A DNA stretch of 64,000 nt from Bathynomus jamesi (Eukaryota > Arthropoda > Malacostraca > Isopoda > Cirolanidae), in NCBI GenBank assembly GCA_023014485.1, contig JAJOZX010012074.1, forward strand, positions 1 through 64,000, written 5' to 3'. Below are positions 43,056 through 53,878 of this stretch, piece by piece. Position numbers and translations under genes: made by a program. Under the pieces are notes generated by a model, which worked only from the letters and a program-made list of their open reading frames with translations, was not told the DNA's origin and ran no database searches. Each line of letters starts with the position of its first letter. Position 1 is the stretch's first letter.

Positions 43056-43869
43056 GTAAGACGGTTGGGGCCTCTCCCTACTAGACCTATTCTTAGGTGT
43101 TCTTTATAAGACAGGGCCTGCGTACACTGATTTGGTTGAGGAAGTGGGTTGGGTTAGGTTGGAAGTTTTGTAGGATTCCTTGTTCCATACAGTTGCAGGA
43201 GAAAAAGTTCATCTGGAAACCATTCCTGAAAAGCATAAAAAATTACAAATTGGCAGTATTCTGTTTGACTTTGGATATGGTGTTCTTTCTGGTGACAAGA
43301 ATTAAGTTTTAAAAAGAAAACCCAGTCATTACCAATTAGGGATGTGCCGGATACCACTATCCGGCCGGATAACAGCTATTATCCGGTATCCGGCCGGATA
43401 GCCGGCTATTTATGATAGTCTTTTTTGTAATGGGAATACCATCTGGGCCCGCCCCTTTCCAATCTTAGCTTGCATAGCCTTTAGCTAGCAAAAGTTGAAT
43501 ATAGTTGTACAAAAATCTAAAATTAAAATAATTGATAAATAAGCATGTGCCACTACTAGTATGTAACTATAAACACTGCTAAAAAGGCAAAATGTTTGGT
43601 CCAGCTAAAAGTGTGACGCATAGCTAAGATCCCAGCTTCCCTTACTTTTTAATTTTATTTTTATTTTTTATTTTTATATATATTGCAAATTGCAATATGA
43701 AAAAATATGAATTAGCGAAACCTTTTATTAAGATTTGAGATATAAAAATAAAACATAGCCTAATCAAATATACCAGTAAGGTAAGTGAAATTATTAAAAA
43801 TAGCAAAACATTAAAAGTAAAAAAACACATTAAACAATAAAAATTAATACTATGTTCAAGACACTAGAT

Positions 43870-46029
43870 TCACAAGTTTAAATCAAATTTTCGTCCATTG
43901 TGATGGATAAAAAGAAGCATCTCCCCTCGCTTTGGTAGCAAAGTACTTCTTTTTTCTTCAAAAATATTTCCGTATTCGGAAAACATTCTTTCTGAGAAAA
44001 CTGAAGATGCTGGTGTCACTAGCCATTTTAGAGCAATTTTCTTGAGGGATGGAAAGGATTCTTCATTTTCCAAATTTCAAGTGGAGATAGTCGTCTGTCT
44101 GATATGGGTTTTTTTGCATATTGCTCAATTTCCTCTGCTATTTCTGCGAATGAAGCCATCTTGCGGCTTTTTTTAAACTTTTTCTCACCAGGTATCTTTT
44201 CTGAATTTTCTTGTGTTAGTTCCCTGAAACAAGCAGAGAGTGGATCATCATCAAACTTTGCCTTTTTTCTTTCTGTTGAGGAGGAAGAAGAATTAGAATC
44301 GTCGCTGCTGTGAGCCTGTTCTTCAAAATATTTATCTCTAATTTTCTCTGGTTGTTTATTTCATTTATTTCTTCAATTAACCATGTCTTAATATTTTCCT
44401 TTTGTTGATCTTTGAAAAACAAAAATTTAAATCGTGGATCAATGACAGTTGCTAGAGCAGTGGTTCTTAACCTTTTTACTACCATGCCCCCTCTAGGAAT
44501 TGGTTCCCTCCACGCCCCCCTTCAATCAAAATAACATTCTCAATAACTTCTCAATATTAGCCCATGCTCTCGTTAAGAGAATAACAAATACAATTAGAGA
44601 AATTCCTGTTTCTAGGGGGGCGCGCCCCCCTGGTTAAGAACCACTGTGCTAGAGCATACTTCCGATTTGTTAAGACATTTAGACACTTTCTTTCTTCATT
44701 GCTTTCATTGGCAAAAATCGTGACCGCAATGACTTCAACAGTTCATCTTTTGTAGTTTGGACTCCTTGATAATCCTGGCCAATTTTTGAAAGAAACCTTT
44801 CAAGCGCGCACATGTTTGGGATAACAGTAGAGAGTAAACTATATTCTGTACTCATTTCTTGGGTGAGTTTAAAAATGGCTGTAAAAGCTTTAAAAGATTT
44901 TCAATCAAGTGCCACTCATTAGATGAAATAACAAGTAATTCACTATGATCAGCAAGGTATATTTGAACTGATTTTTTCAACTTAACCATACGTTCTAGCA
45001 TCAAATAAAATGAGTTCCAGCGCGTTAAAACATCTTGTACCAATAGAAGAGGAACATGACCCTGTTGTGTTTGGAGAGCTTTAAATTCAAAGTAGCCAGT
45101 GGGGAGTGGTTAAAATGTATCACTAAACGTCGACACTTTGCCAAAAGATCTTTTATAGATCGTTGAGCCATTAATGCATCATTCACCACTAGCTGTAGCA
45201 AATGAATTGAACAGCGAACAGAAGGTATTTCCGCAAGGTCACATCCCAAAGCTATGTTAGAAGCTCCATCTCTGACCAATATATTACGCCTTGATCTGTC
45301 AATATTCCATGATTGCCACATAGATTGCAATTTGTCCGCTATATTAATTCCTGTATGCGATCCTGAAAAATGAGCTGAATGCAATACTGCATTACAATGA
45401 GTGTAGTCATTCATGATCCAATGACCTGACAAGGAAATGAATGATTCATTTGAAGAAGAGCAGGTCCAAATATCGGAAGTGAAGCTAATGTATTTCCCTT
45501 CTTTCAATTTATTCATAACAATTTCTTTGAGTTCTTCATAGATTTGGGTATGACTTTTTCTGAAAAATATGTTCGATTTGGTAGCAAATACCTTGGCTGT
45601 ACGTGGGCCATCAGTCCTATAAAGCCATCTTGTTCAACTAAACTAAAGGGATGGTTGTCCAATGCCATCATTCTATCTTTTTATGTAAAGCTTGAGCTTT
45701 TGAGTCATTTATATCCCATATTTTCTTAAAGGAAAAACTTTCTTCTAACGTGAGTTGCTTTTCCATGGCAACTAATTTTTCTCCTTCGGAGCCATTGAGG
45801 TGGTCGCTATAGGTTGATTTTGATTTTCAGATGATTTGTTAAGTTGAGACACTTCTTTATATTCTTTTGAATGCAGCATCTTTGCATGATTGTGCAAAGG
45901 TTTTGTGCTATAGCACCTAGCACCCAATTTCTCTGATCCCCTTTTAATTTGTTTGGAACATAGGGAGCAAATAGCTATCGTTGGATTAGTCTCATGTATT
46001 GTAAATATTTTCCAAATAAAACTAGCCAT
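43870..46029 (-). pseudogene. hAT transposase with BED zinc finger (ZBED-like), frame-broken
   Basis: Starts MASFIWKIFTIHETNPTIAI at 46029. A BED-type finger follows (CSLCSKQIKRG then LHNHAKMLH; C-x2-C..H-x4-H). Next, in other frames, come TSDIWTCSSSNESFISLSGH and VRDGASNIALGCD with conserved acidic residues of the RNase H-like core, and CSIHLLQLVVNDAL (family C-x2-H). The C-terminal dimerisation block is at 43870-44073 (WLVTPASSVFSERMFSEYGN). At least four frame shifts or stops occur, and the MITE at 44458 interrupts the C-terminal third. Non-functional. Related to host ZBED genes, but the TIRs and target duplication show that it is a transposon. Confidence 0.9.
44458..44646. mobile_element. 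hAT-type MITE, copy 2 (189 bp)
   Basis: Same element as at 4998-5188, nearly identical throughout. Flanked by an 8 bp duplication TGCTAGAG (44450-44457 and 44647-44654). It lies inside the hAT transposase. Confidence 0.95.
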
Positions 46030-46408
46030 TTTAGGGGGTAAATAATGTTAAAATATTGCTGTAAGCCTGTAACTAATACTAACTAGCTATATAGCATGAT
46101 ATTTTAGGCAATGAAACAATCCTGAAAAGGATAAAATATAGGTAATTAGTAAAGTTATTGAAAGATAGCTATAATTTACATCAAATAGTGATTAAAATTC
46201 GATAGTATAGTCAATTAGTCAAGTAATAGCTAAATAATAATATATAAAAAATTATGAATTATTTGAATGATATTATCCGGTATCCGGCCGGATATTTTTT
46301 TTATTATCCGGCCGGATAGTAAAAAATACTATCCGGCACACCCCTATTACCAATTAATAATTTCTTAAGCTTTTTAGAAATATTTTTTCCAAGCGAACTT
46401 TTATCCGA

Positions 46409-46815
<407 letters not shown>

Positions 46816-47710
46816 CACATGGTGATTAAAAAAGTTACCACTTGCATGTCGCTAATGTCATTGCTTACCACTTTGTTTTTTGCTCACTCGCATAATCCCT
46901 GAAAAAAACAAACATGAAAACAAGCAAATATAAACAAATACTTTCCTTTTAACCTTTCAAAGGTTCCGCGCGATGATTCCTCACTTCACGAAGGTCAAGC
47001 TTGTCACCCCTCCTCTCGAGTTGGCCTGGTGAAGTAGTGATTTGGTTTATTGTACTCTCCACCTCACATAGCCAGGTACGCCGGGCTCATCGGAGATTGT
47101 TCTGAGCCAGGCGTCTAATCTTCTTTTGAATATATCCACTGCAACACCATTCGTGTTCCTTAGGTCTTTGGGCAGCTGATTAAACAGTTTTGGTCCTCTC
47201 ACAACAACTATTTTCTTTCAGGGTTAAGGATGTTCCTTGTCTAGCCCTTAATTTGGGAACACGACACAGTCTTCCTTTTCTACTTTCCACCATTGTTTGG
47301 GGAGTTATAGGGTTCAGAGTAAGATTGGGACTAGTTTCTCCATCATTTTCCAAGTGTAGATAATGGTGTATCTCTCTCTTCTCCTTTCCATTGAATATAG
47401 GTTTAGTTCGCGTAACCTTTCCCAGTAATTTAGTTCTTTGCACCCCTTGATCTTGGCTGTGAAGCTTCTCTGAATCCCTTCTAGCTGTCTAATGTCTTCT
47501 TTTTTATATAGGGATGTTAGGACCGAGCAGTATTCCAATTTGGGTATGATCAGTGTTTTCAGTAGAGGAATCCTTATATTCCTATCCCTTCGTTTAAAGT
47601 TTCTCAGGATCTGCCCAGTTATTCTCTTTGCTCTGTTTACTGCTCTTATTTTGTTTCAAATTTCGCATCATCAGTCATTACAACCCCTAAATCTTTTGCT
47701 TTAGAATTTA

Positions 47711-47758
47711 ACTGTCTTTCCTGTCTTTCCTGTCTTTCCTGTCTTTCCTCTCTTTCCT
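47711..47758. repeat. 9 bp minisatellite (TTTCCTGTC)n in a LINE-B ORF
   Basis: Five or so copies of a 9 bp pyrimidine-rich unit, in frame with the - strand ORF (giving QER repeats just upstream of LNSKAKDLG). The LINE-B copy at 60111 has no such expansion. Confidence 0.85.
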
Positions 47759-47764
47759 GGCTAC

Positions 47765-47979
47765 GTCGTAGCCAATGTCGTAACACCGCTTCCCGTTGAT
47801 CAGCGAAGTTAAGTAACATTGGGTTTGGGTAGTAGTTGGATGGGAGACCGTCCTCCATGTCCAGATTATGTAGCGACCCGTGGTTCGGATCCCACGTAAA
47901 GCTGTAGGTCCCCTTCGTCATATGACCTCAGATGTTGCGAAGGAGGTTAAACAACCCCAATCATTATTATTATTATTAG
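47765..47979 (+). mobile_element. 5S rRNA-headed SINE
   Basis: The head (47771-47850) resembles 5S rRNA: GCCAATGTCGTAACACCGCT at the start, GATCAGCGAAGTTAAGTAAC (A-box region) and TTGGATGGGAGACCG (C-box region), the internal RNA polymerase III promoter parts of 5S genes. The body is GTGGTTCGGATCCCACGTAA and CTGTAGGTCC, shared with the tRNA-headed SINEs, and the tail ends in (ATT)n. SINEs with 5S heads are known as the SINE3 type. It is inserted in LINE-B, with loss of about 130 bp of LINE sequence at the site. Confidence 0.85.
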
Positions 47980-49358
47980 TAACAGCTTAAACTTCATATT
48001 GTTGTCTTCCGTCCACTTGTAGATTCTGTTCATGTCGGTTTGTAGAGATCCTATATCTTCTGGGTTTCTTATTTTTCTACTGATCTTTGTGTCATCGGCA
48101 AAGGATGTTCCTGTGCTGTCTCTGGTGACGTCCTCATCTAGCTATGTCAGTTAGCATGATTATCAAGAGTAGTGGAGCTAATACTGTTCCTTGTGGTACC
48201 GAGCTGAGGGCTACTGATTCTGATGAAGATACTCCTTGTACTGTAACGACTTGCCGCCGTTCACGAAGGAAATTATATATCCATTTCCCTACTTTTCCTG
48301 TTATTCCCACATATTTTAGTTTATGTATGATGATTCTATGGTCACACTTGTCGAACGCTTTGGCAAAGTCTGTGTATGTTACATCATAGTTTTCATTACT
48401 TTCAAGTGCATCAATAATGTTGTTGTGTTCCATTAGTTGTGATAGGCATGATCTGCCTGACCGAAACCCATGTTGGTTATCATTGAATTTTTTCTGAGTT
48501 TCCAAAAAGTCATAGATTTTCTGTCTAACTATTCTTTCAAATATTTTAGTGAGATGAGATATAAGCGACACTGGCCTATAGTCTTTGGCCTCGGATCAAT
48601 CTCTTCCTTTATATATTGGGACTATGTTCGCGCTCTTCAGGATGCCCGGTATTTCTCCCGTGTCTAGTGATCGTCTCCATATCGAATATAGTGGCTCAGC
48701 GATTGCATTCTTGCAGTTTTTGATCAGTGTGGCATTTCATTTATCCGGTCCTGCCGCTCTGTGTGCTTTTAGTTTCCCTATAGCTTGTGTAATATCATCT
48801 GTCGTAAAGTTGAAGTCCGTTATACTTTCCCCGTGTAGTTCTTCTTCAAAGAACGCGTTTCTATCGTATATCAGTTTGTCAGTTTTTGGGATACTGAAAG
48901 ATGAATCGTACTGAGCTCTAAATATTTCAGATACTTCTGTTAGATCATCAGATAAAGCACTGTTCTCGTTTTTCAGAGGTCCGATAGTCGCATGGTTTTT
49001 CGACTTCTTCCTCTTTGCAAAATTATAGAAGTACTTTGAGTTAACCTTTATCGCTTCTATAGTGTCGTCGTCGTCTTTTTCTGTATGCTTCTCAATTAGT
49101 TCCTCTATGACGTCATCCATACTCAGCAGTTTATCATTTAATATTTTTCTGATGTTATCTTTTCAGTTACTTAATTTTGCAGTCACTCTTTTTCTCTTTC
49201 GGAACAATGACCTCTTTTGTCTCTCGAACCTGATTCTCTTTTCCCTTTGTTGTATTTTTGGGACGTCTTTCCACAATTTCCAGTAAACAAAAAAAACTAT
49301 AAATTATAAGCAATGACATTAGCGTCATACAAGTGTTAACATTTTTTTAATCACCCTG

Positions 49359-49375
49359 TATATACACGTGTGTGG

Positions 49376-49413
<38 letters not shown>

Positions 49414-49859
49414 TGTGTATATACAATATAAGAGAGTACTTATACATACAGTGCTGCTCACTCTGCCATATTTATTTACGGAAGAGAGTGGATGCCAGAA
49501 TTGTGACCCCCATCCCTTCCTCGTGGAAAAGGGGGTCGACGAGTAAAGGCAAAACTCGCGAACAGATATTTTATAACGAGAGCGCTACTTTAAAGGTGTT
49601 TACAGGCGGCTTTGCATGGATGCGAGTGGGGAGGTTGAAAGAGTCAGTCTGGCATGGGAGGAAGGAAGGAAGGTCGTTCCTTCATTACCTATTGTTTCAA
49701 CTCCACTGCATTCCACCCCTCTCACACCCCTCTCACACCCCTCGCACTTCCCCAGAAAAGAAAAATGCGTTATCGATATGTAGTAATTGTGTTAAAACAT
49801 TTAAATTATTAATTATTTTTAATTTAATTAATTTTAATTATTTTTAATTTAATTAAAAT

Positions 49860-49898
<39 letters not shown>

Positions 49899-50149
49899 AC
49901 ACACACACACCACACAAACGTTTTCTATCTTGTATGATATTTGTTTAACTGCAGTTGAATCCTATTGATCAGATGATCAGAGTTTACTATAACACGAGTA
50001 ATTTTTCTGAAAAATTACCTAAATTAGAATGAGCCTAAGCACGTTTTTGGCATAATTTGTGACTTAAGTGGGTGAAATAAGTATAGTTGGACACACTTGG
50101 CCGGTCCAAAGATCTCGGGTTGCTATATATATATATATAATCAGTTAAA
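49359..50149. other. Intronic non-coding with (TA)n and (CA)n
   Basis: (TA)n 49381-49411, an unassigned segment 49480-49760 and (CA)n 49865-49917. No gene recognised. Confidence 0.5.
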
Positions 50150-50322
50150 AACATCCATATCCTCACTACACGAGGGTGAATGTTCCCCAAGGATCACCTG
50201 AGCTAGAGCAGAAACAGAGTAAGCGGCCAACGCAACTCTACTCGATGCCAGCAGCCGGGAGTGAACCGGCGCAACACCGCTCGGAGTCCGCCACCATAAC
50301 CTCTGAGCTACCGGATGCCCCA
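50150..50322 (-). mobile_element. tRNA-headed SINE of a third type
   Basis: On the - strand: GGGGCATCCGGTAGCTCAGA with A-box TAGCTCAGAGG, then GGCGGACTCCGAGC, and B box GGTTCACTCCC. The tRNA-like head is followed by a body containing GGCATCGAGTAGAGTTGCGT. It does not share the core of the dimeric SINE. Single copy in this window. Confidence 0.65.
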
Positions 50323-50507
50323 ATAATCAGTAAAACTATGGGAAAATATTGTTGTTAGAACTTAGTTTTTTCCTGCCTAATATACAGTTCAGGTGAGATG
50401 ATTAGGTCGTTAAAAGTATGCCAAAACAAATGTTTTTACGAATTTTTATATACCTTTTTACCGAGTCTATTACTTTATTATTTTAAAGTCTGATTACCTT
50501 TTCGCAG

Positions 50508-50589
50508 GTGTTCTTAGTTCGAAAAATCGTTGGCCATGACACTGGGACGTTATACGCTATGAAAGTTCTTAAAAAAGCCACACTTAAAG
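50508..50589 (+). CDS. RPS6KA: RSK exon: glycine loop end and catalytic lysine
   Basis: Follows TTTTCGCAG and ends AAAG|GTAAGG. It reads VFLVRKIVGHDTGTLYAMKV then LKKATLK, plus one base of the next codon (phase 1). It directly continues GQGSFGK of the exon at 42927: the V completes the glycine-rich loop, and the K of YAMKV is the ATP-anchoring lysine of the N-terminal kinase domain. The match to animal RSK (..FLV.K..G.D...LYAMKVLKKATLK) is very strong. The next exon, expected to begin the RDRVRTK-like segment, was not found in the remaining 13.4 kb, so the following intron is at least that long. Confidence 0.96.
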
Positions 50590-51417
50590 GTAAGGCAACG
50601 AGGATTATATTACTCTTGTTTGTCATAAATATTTCATCATTATTTGTTGTGTAACAAAATCCAAAACGTCGGATGAGGTGACTTTCTATTTACTGGAAGC
50701 TTTTGCTTGGTAATAATAGAAAAGTCTCTTCCCGATATATTGAAGCTCGTATTATCTGATGGAAAATACATTTATTTACGGAACCATATCTTATAAATGT
50801 TCAAAATGTTCACCAGTCAGTTCGAATCACGTTAATGTTATGAATTGATGAAATTAATATAATTCACATTGGGTAGAGAGAGACTTTCAAATTACTGTTC
50901 AATATATGCTTAAAGTTTTGAATCTTGAATCTAATTAGTAGACCTTTGAAAATGAGTCTATCATTTTGATGAAATATGTCTTGAAGAAATTTTCTCATTC
51001 CCTTTTCTCGACATCGATGTTCAGTTTACTCTCCTCAGTTCAGTTTTGCTTCGCTCTTCCACGTTCACTTTTGATGACTATCATTTTGATAATAACGAAA
51101 TAGATTTTTTCTTTAAATTCTGACAGTATAATCAAGTGAAATGGGTCGACTTAATGTATATCTTTTTAGTGGAGAAACGTAATTATGATACATAGCTTCC
51201 ATATACAAAAATAAAGCTGTAAAGGAAAGTTATATGCAGGATGATTAAAAAAAATCCTGCCTCGTAAATAACTATAAAATACGTAGGGGCAGGGCTTCTG
51301 ACTCACCCTGTTAAGCTGGGTTAAAAAATGGGTAAACGACTGAAAACTGAAGGGAAATTCTGAGACCCATAAATAAATAAATAAATAAGCAAACAAACAC
51401 AAACAAATAAACAAACA

Positions 51418-51448
<31 letters not shown>

Positions 51449-51592
51449 ACAAACTCGAAATGTGGTTATCTTCATTATTTTTGAAACGTTATTTCACCTT
51501 CAGTGGAGACTTAAACATTCATATAGCTACTAAGGGTCATTGTGGGATAGTTGAATGTGGCCTTGAAATGTATTTCTATGCTCTCCATTCTC
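50590..51592. other. RSK intron, unique part
   Basis: AT-rich, with (AAAT)n-type runs at 51375-51445. No gene or element recognised. Confidence 0.55.
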
Positions 51593-51642
<50 letters not shown>

Positions 51643-51644
51643 CG
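51593..51644. repeat. (TGTC)n microsatellite at a LINE-A 5' junction
   Basis: About twelve tetranucleotide copies. The LINE-A copy starts immediately after it. Confidence 0.95.
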
Positions 51645-53275
51645 TTAAAGGACCCCAGCGGCGTTCTGCGGGTCTCCGACGCGGACATCGCTAATGTGCT
51701 GAATGAGTACTTTGCGGGAGTGTTCACCAGGGAAGACACCCGCGTCAGGCACGAAGGTGCTGGCTTGGATAGTGTTCGATGTACCGCGACAGTCGTTGCC
51801 GATAGAATAGACAAACAGCGCGTTTAAGGCTCCTGGGCCAGACCAGTTCCTCCCCAGAGTGTTGCGGGAGGTGCGCGACCAGGTGGCTCCCCACCTGACT
51901 ACAGTCTTCAACAAATCGTTGGAGATGGGCCAGGTGCCTGGTGACTGGAGGGAAGCCAACGTGACCCCTATCTTTAAGAAAGGGGATCACGAAAGTCCAG
52001 GGCACTATCGTCCCATTAGTCTCACTTCAGTTGTAGGTAAATTATTAGAGGGGATAATAGCGGATAGGATCGTTGACCATTTGGATTCCTACAAGCTGCT
52101 TGGGGACTCCCAATATGGGTTTAGACGGCATAGGTCGTGTCTCACCAACTTGCTCGAGTTTTTCCACGTCATGTTGGGTGAGTATGAAAAGAGTAGGGCG
52201 ATTGATATATTTTATCTCGACTTTCAGAAAGCCTTTGATAAGGTGCCTCACCGCCGGCTAATGGCGAAAGTGCGCGCGCTGGGTATCGGTAGGGAAGTAG
52301 GTAGGTGGATTGAAAACTGGCTGAGGAATAGGCGGCAGAGGGTTGTAATTAAAGGGGCTAGTTCGGGTTGGGTCTCGGTCACTAGCGGGGTTCCTCAGGG
52401 TTCTGTTTTGGGGCCGCTGTTGTTTATCATTTACATAAATGATATAGACGGTGGCATCGTCAGTCGGATCGCCAAATTCGCTGATGACACCAAGCGTGGG
52501 GCCAATGTCGGGACGCCGGAGGCGATCGAGCAACTGCGTGCGGATCTAGGTAGGATAGGAGAGTGGTCGTAAAAATGGCAAATGCCGTTTAACTTTGGTA
52601 AATGCAAAGTGATGCACATTGGCTACGCCAATCCCAAGTCGGACTACTCGATGTTGGGTAGTAATATCGAGGTGACTGATTTAGAAAAGGACTTGGGTGT
52701 GCTAATTAGCAGCGATCTTAAGTTTAGGAAACAGTGTGTAGAGGTGGAAAAGAAAGCCCAGAAACTATTGGGTTATATCAGGAGGCAATTTCAGTTTCGG
52801 AACAAGGAGATTGTGCTCTCTGTACAATTCCCTTGTTCGGCCGCACCTGGAGTATGCTGGTGCAGTTCTGGTCGCCCACCCTCAGGAAAGATATTGAGAG
52901 GCTGGAGCGAGTGCAGGCGAGGGCCACAAAGTTAATCCCTTCCGTTAGGCATATGGGCTACAATCGACGGTTACGCGCCCTGAACTTGTTTTCGCTTGAA
53001 ACTCGGAGGCTGCGCGGTCAACTGATCGAGGTTTTCAAGCTCTTCGCGGGTTCAACGATGTCGATTTTACAAGTATGTTTAGTTTAAATGATAACCCAAC
53101 TCGCAACAATGGTTGGAAGTTGGATTTGAAACGGTTTAGGACTAGTGTGTGTGGGAATTACTTTACGTATAAGATGTGTGACACATGGAGCAGGTTACCT
53201 TCGGAAGTTGTGAACAGTTCTCCTCTGTGGATCAGTTCAAGAAAAGGGTAGACGAAATCTTGCACACTATTTGAG
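51645..53275 (+). pseudogene. LINE-A copy 3 reverse transcriptase, frame-broken
   Basis: Long open segment 51859-52572 with [63 protein letters not shown] and AKFADDTKRG (FADD intact). A stop lies at about 52570 (TCGTAA in place of TCCGAA). Beyond it the frame resumes (MPFNFGKCKVMHIG) and breaks again near 52820 (a 3 or 4 base loss in LSLYNSLVRP), near 53045 and near 53220. Not functional. Confidence 0.85.
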
Positions 53276-53782
53276 TGTGTAAAGACATTTAGGACCTCAG
53301 TCTGCGGAAATTTCTTTTCCTATAAAATAGTTATCTGGAACCAACTTCCCTCAGAGGTTGTTTCCAGTCAAAGTGTAAATCTGTTTAAAAATAGGCTAGA
53401 CAAAGTACTGAACACTCATAGTTTAAGATTAAAACCTCAGAAAACTCTGCAGGAGTTCGCTTGCTCGGTGTCTCTGTGAGCAAGCTAAATATAGAGCTAT
53501 TTATATATTCTCCACTTTCCTGTAAAATTTCCTTGGCTACTTTTCCAGGGTCAAGGTATTTTCTTCAACCTTTTTTCGTACCTGCCTCTGGCAGGCAGGC
53601 AGGCAGGCAGGGAGGGAGCGGAGGGTGGGGAGAGAGCCTTCTACTTTTCTATCCAGTTTTCTACTACTGCTAGGATAGTTGAAAGAAGAAAAAACTTTTA
53701 CAAAATTTTCCCTGGCACCCGTTGCTATTGGTACCTCCTCGGTATGGGCCGCAAGGCCTTTTGAGGTACTTCTTTTCCTTGT

Positions 53783-53784
<2 letters not shown>

Positions 53785-53876
<92 letters not shown>
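53785..53876. repeat. (CT)n tail
   Basis: More than 90 bp of pure CT after CCTTGTAA. Immediately followed by another LINE-A 3' UTR fragment. Confidence 0.95.

Positions 53877-53878
<2 letters not shown>

Larger units (their letters stand above)
43337..46346 (-). mobile_element. hAT transposon (3010 bp), inactive
   Basis: Ends TAGGGATGTGCCGGATA and (reversed) TAGGGGTGTGCCGGATA, with a perfect 8 bp duplication TTACCAAT at 43329-43336 and 46347-46354. Subterminal repeats of TATCCGGCCGGATA occur at both ends. These are hAT-superfamily hallmarks. It encodes a broken BED-type transposase on the - strand. Confidence 0.97.
46940..49265 (-). pseudogene. LINE-B copy, reverse transcriptase, frame-broken
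   Basis: Read on the - strand from about 49265: IDDVIEELIEKHTEKDDDD and KSKNHATIGPLK (pre-domain), KLKAHRAAGPDK (APGPD motif), then YRPVSLISHLTKIFERIVRQ-like sequence, NQHGFRSGRSCLSQLMEH, DVTYTDFAKAFDKCDH, SVPQGTVLAPLLL (the frame breaks here), SFADDTKISRKI with FADD, and after the SINE insertion KAKDLGVVMTDDAKFE, RRDRNI.., PNLTLNPITPQTMV. The 3' UTR ends near 46945 (CCTTTGAAAGGT). This copy reaches further 5' than the other two but lacks an endonuclease domain. Confidence 0.85.
46818..49358. mobile_element. TIR element (MITE-like) split by a LINE-B
   Basis: Left end GGTGATTAAAAAAGTTACCA.. and right end (reversed) GGTGATTAAAAAAATGTTAA.. continue as inverted repeats of about 55 bp through GCTAATGTCATTGCTTA. 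The left end starts CATGG and the right CAGGG, next to TATA. The LINE-B copy lies between the two arms, so it inserted into what was a short Tc1/mariner-type MITE. Confidence 0.75.
51645..53876 (+). mobile_element. LINE-A copy 3 with a mosaic 3' end
   Basis: 5'-truncated copy that begins at (TGTC)n with KDPSGVLRVSDADIANVLNE-like sequence and has the reverse-transcriptase ORF to about 53275. The 3' UTR then switches to sequence of the LINE-C family (53276-53690: end of its ORF, stop and UTR) and back to the LINE-A UTR (53690-53770), ending in (CT)n at 53785-53876. Confidence 0.85.

Noticed and set aside
43870..46029. Host ZBED-type gene inside the RSK intron
   Set aside because: Intact hAT TIRs and an 8 bp duplication enclose it and the frame is broken many times, so it is a dead transposon rather than a domesticated gene.
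47765..47850. Functional 5S rRNA gene
   Set aside because: Only parts resemble 5S rRNA, its 3' part is replaced by the SINE core, and it sits inside a LINE. It is a 5S-headed SINE.
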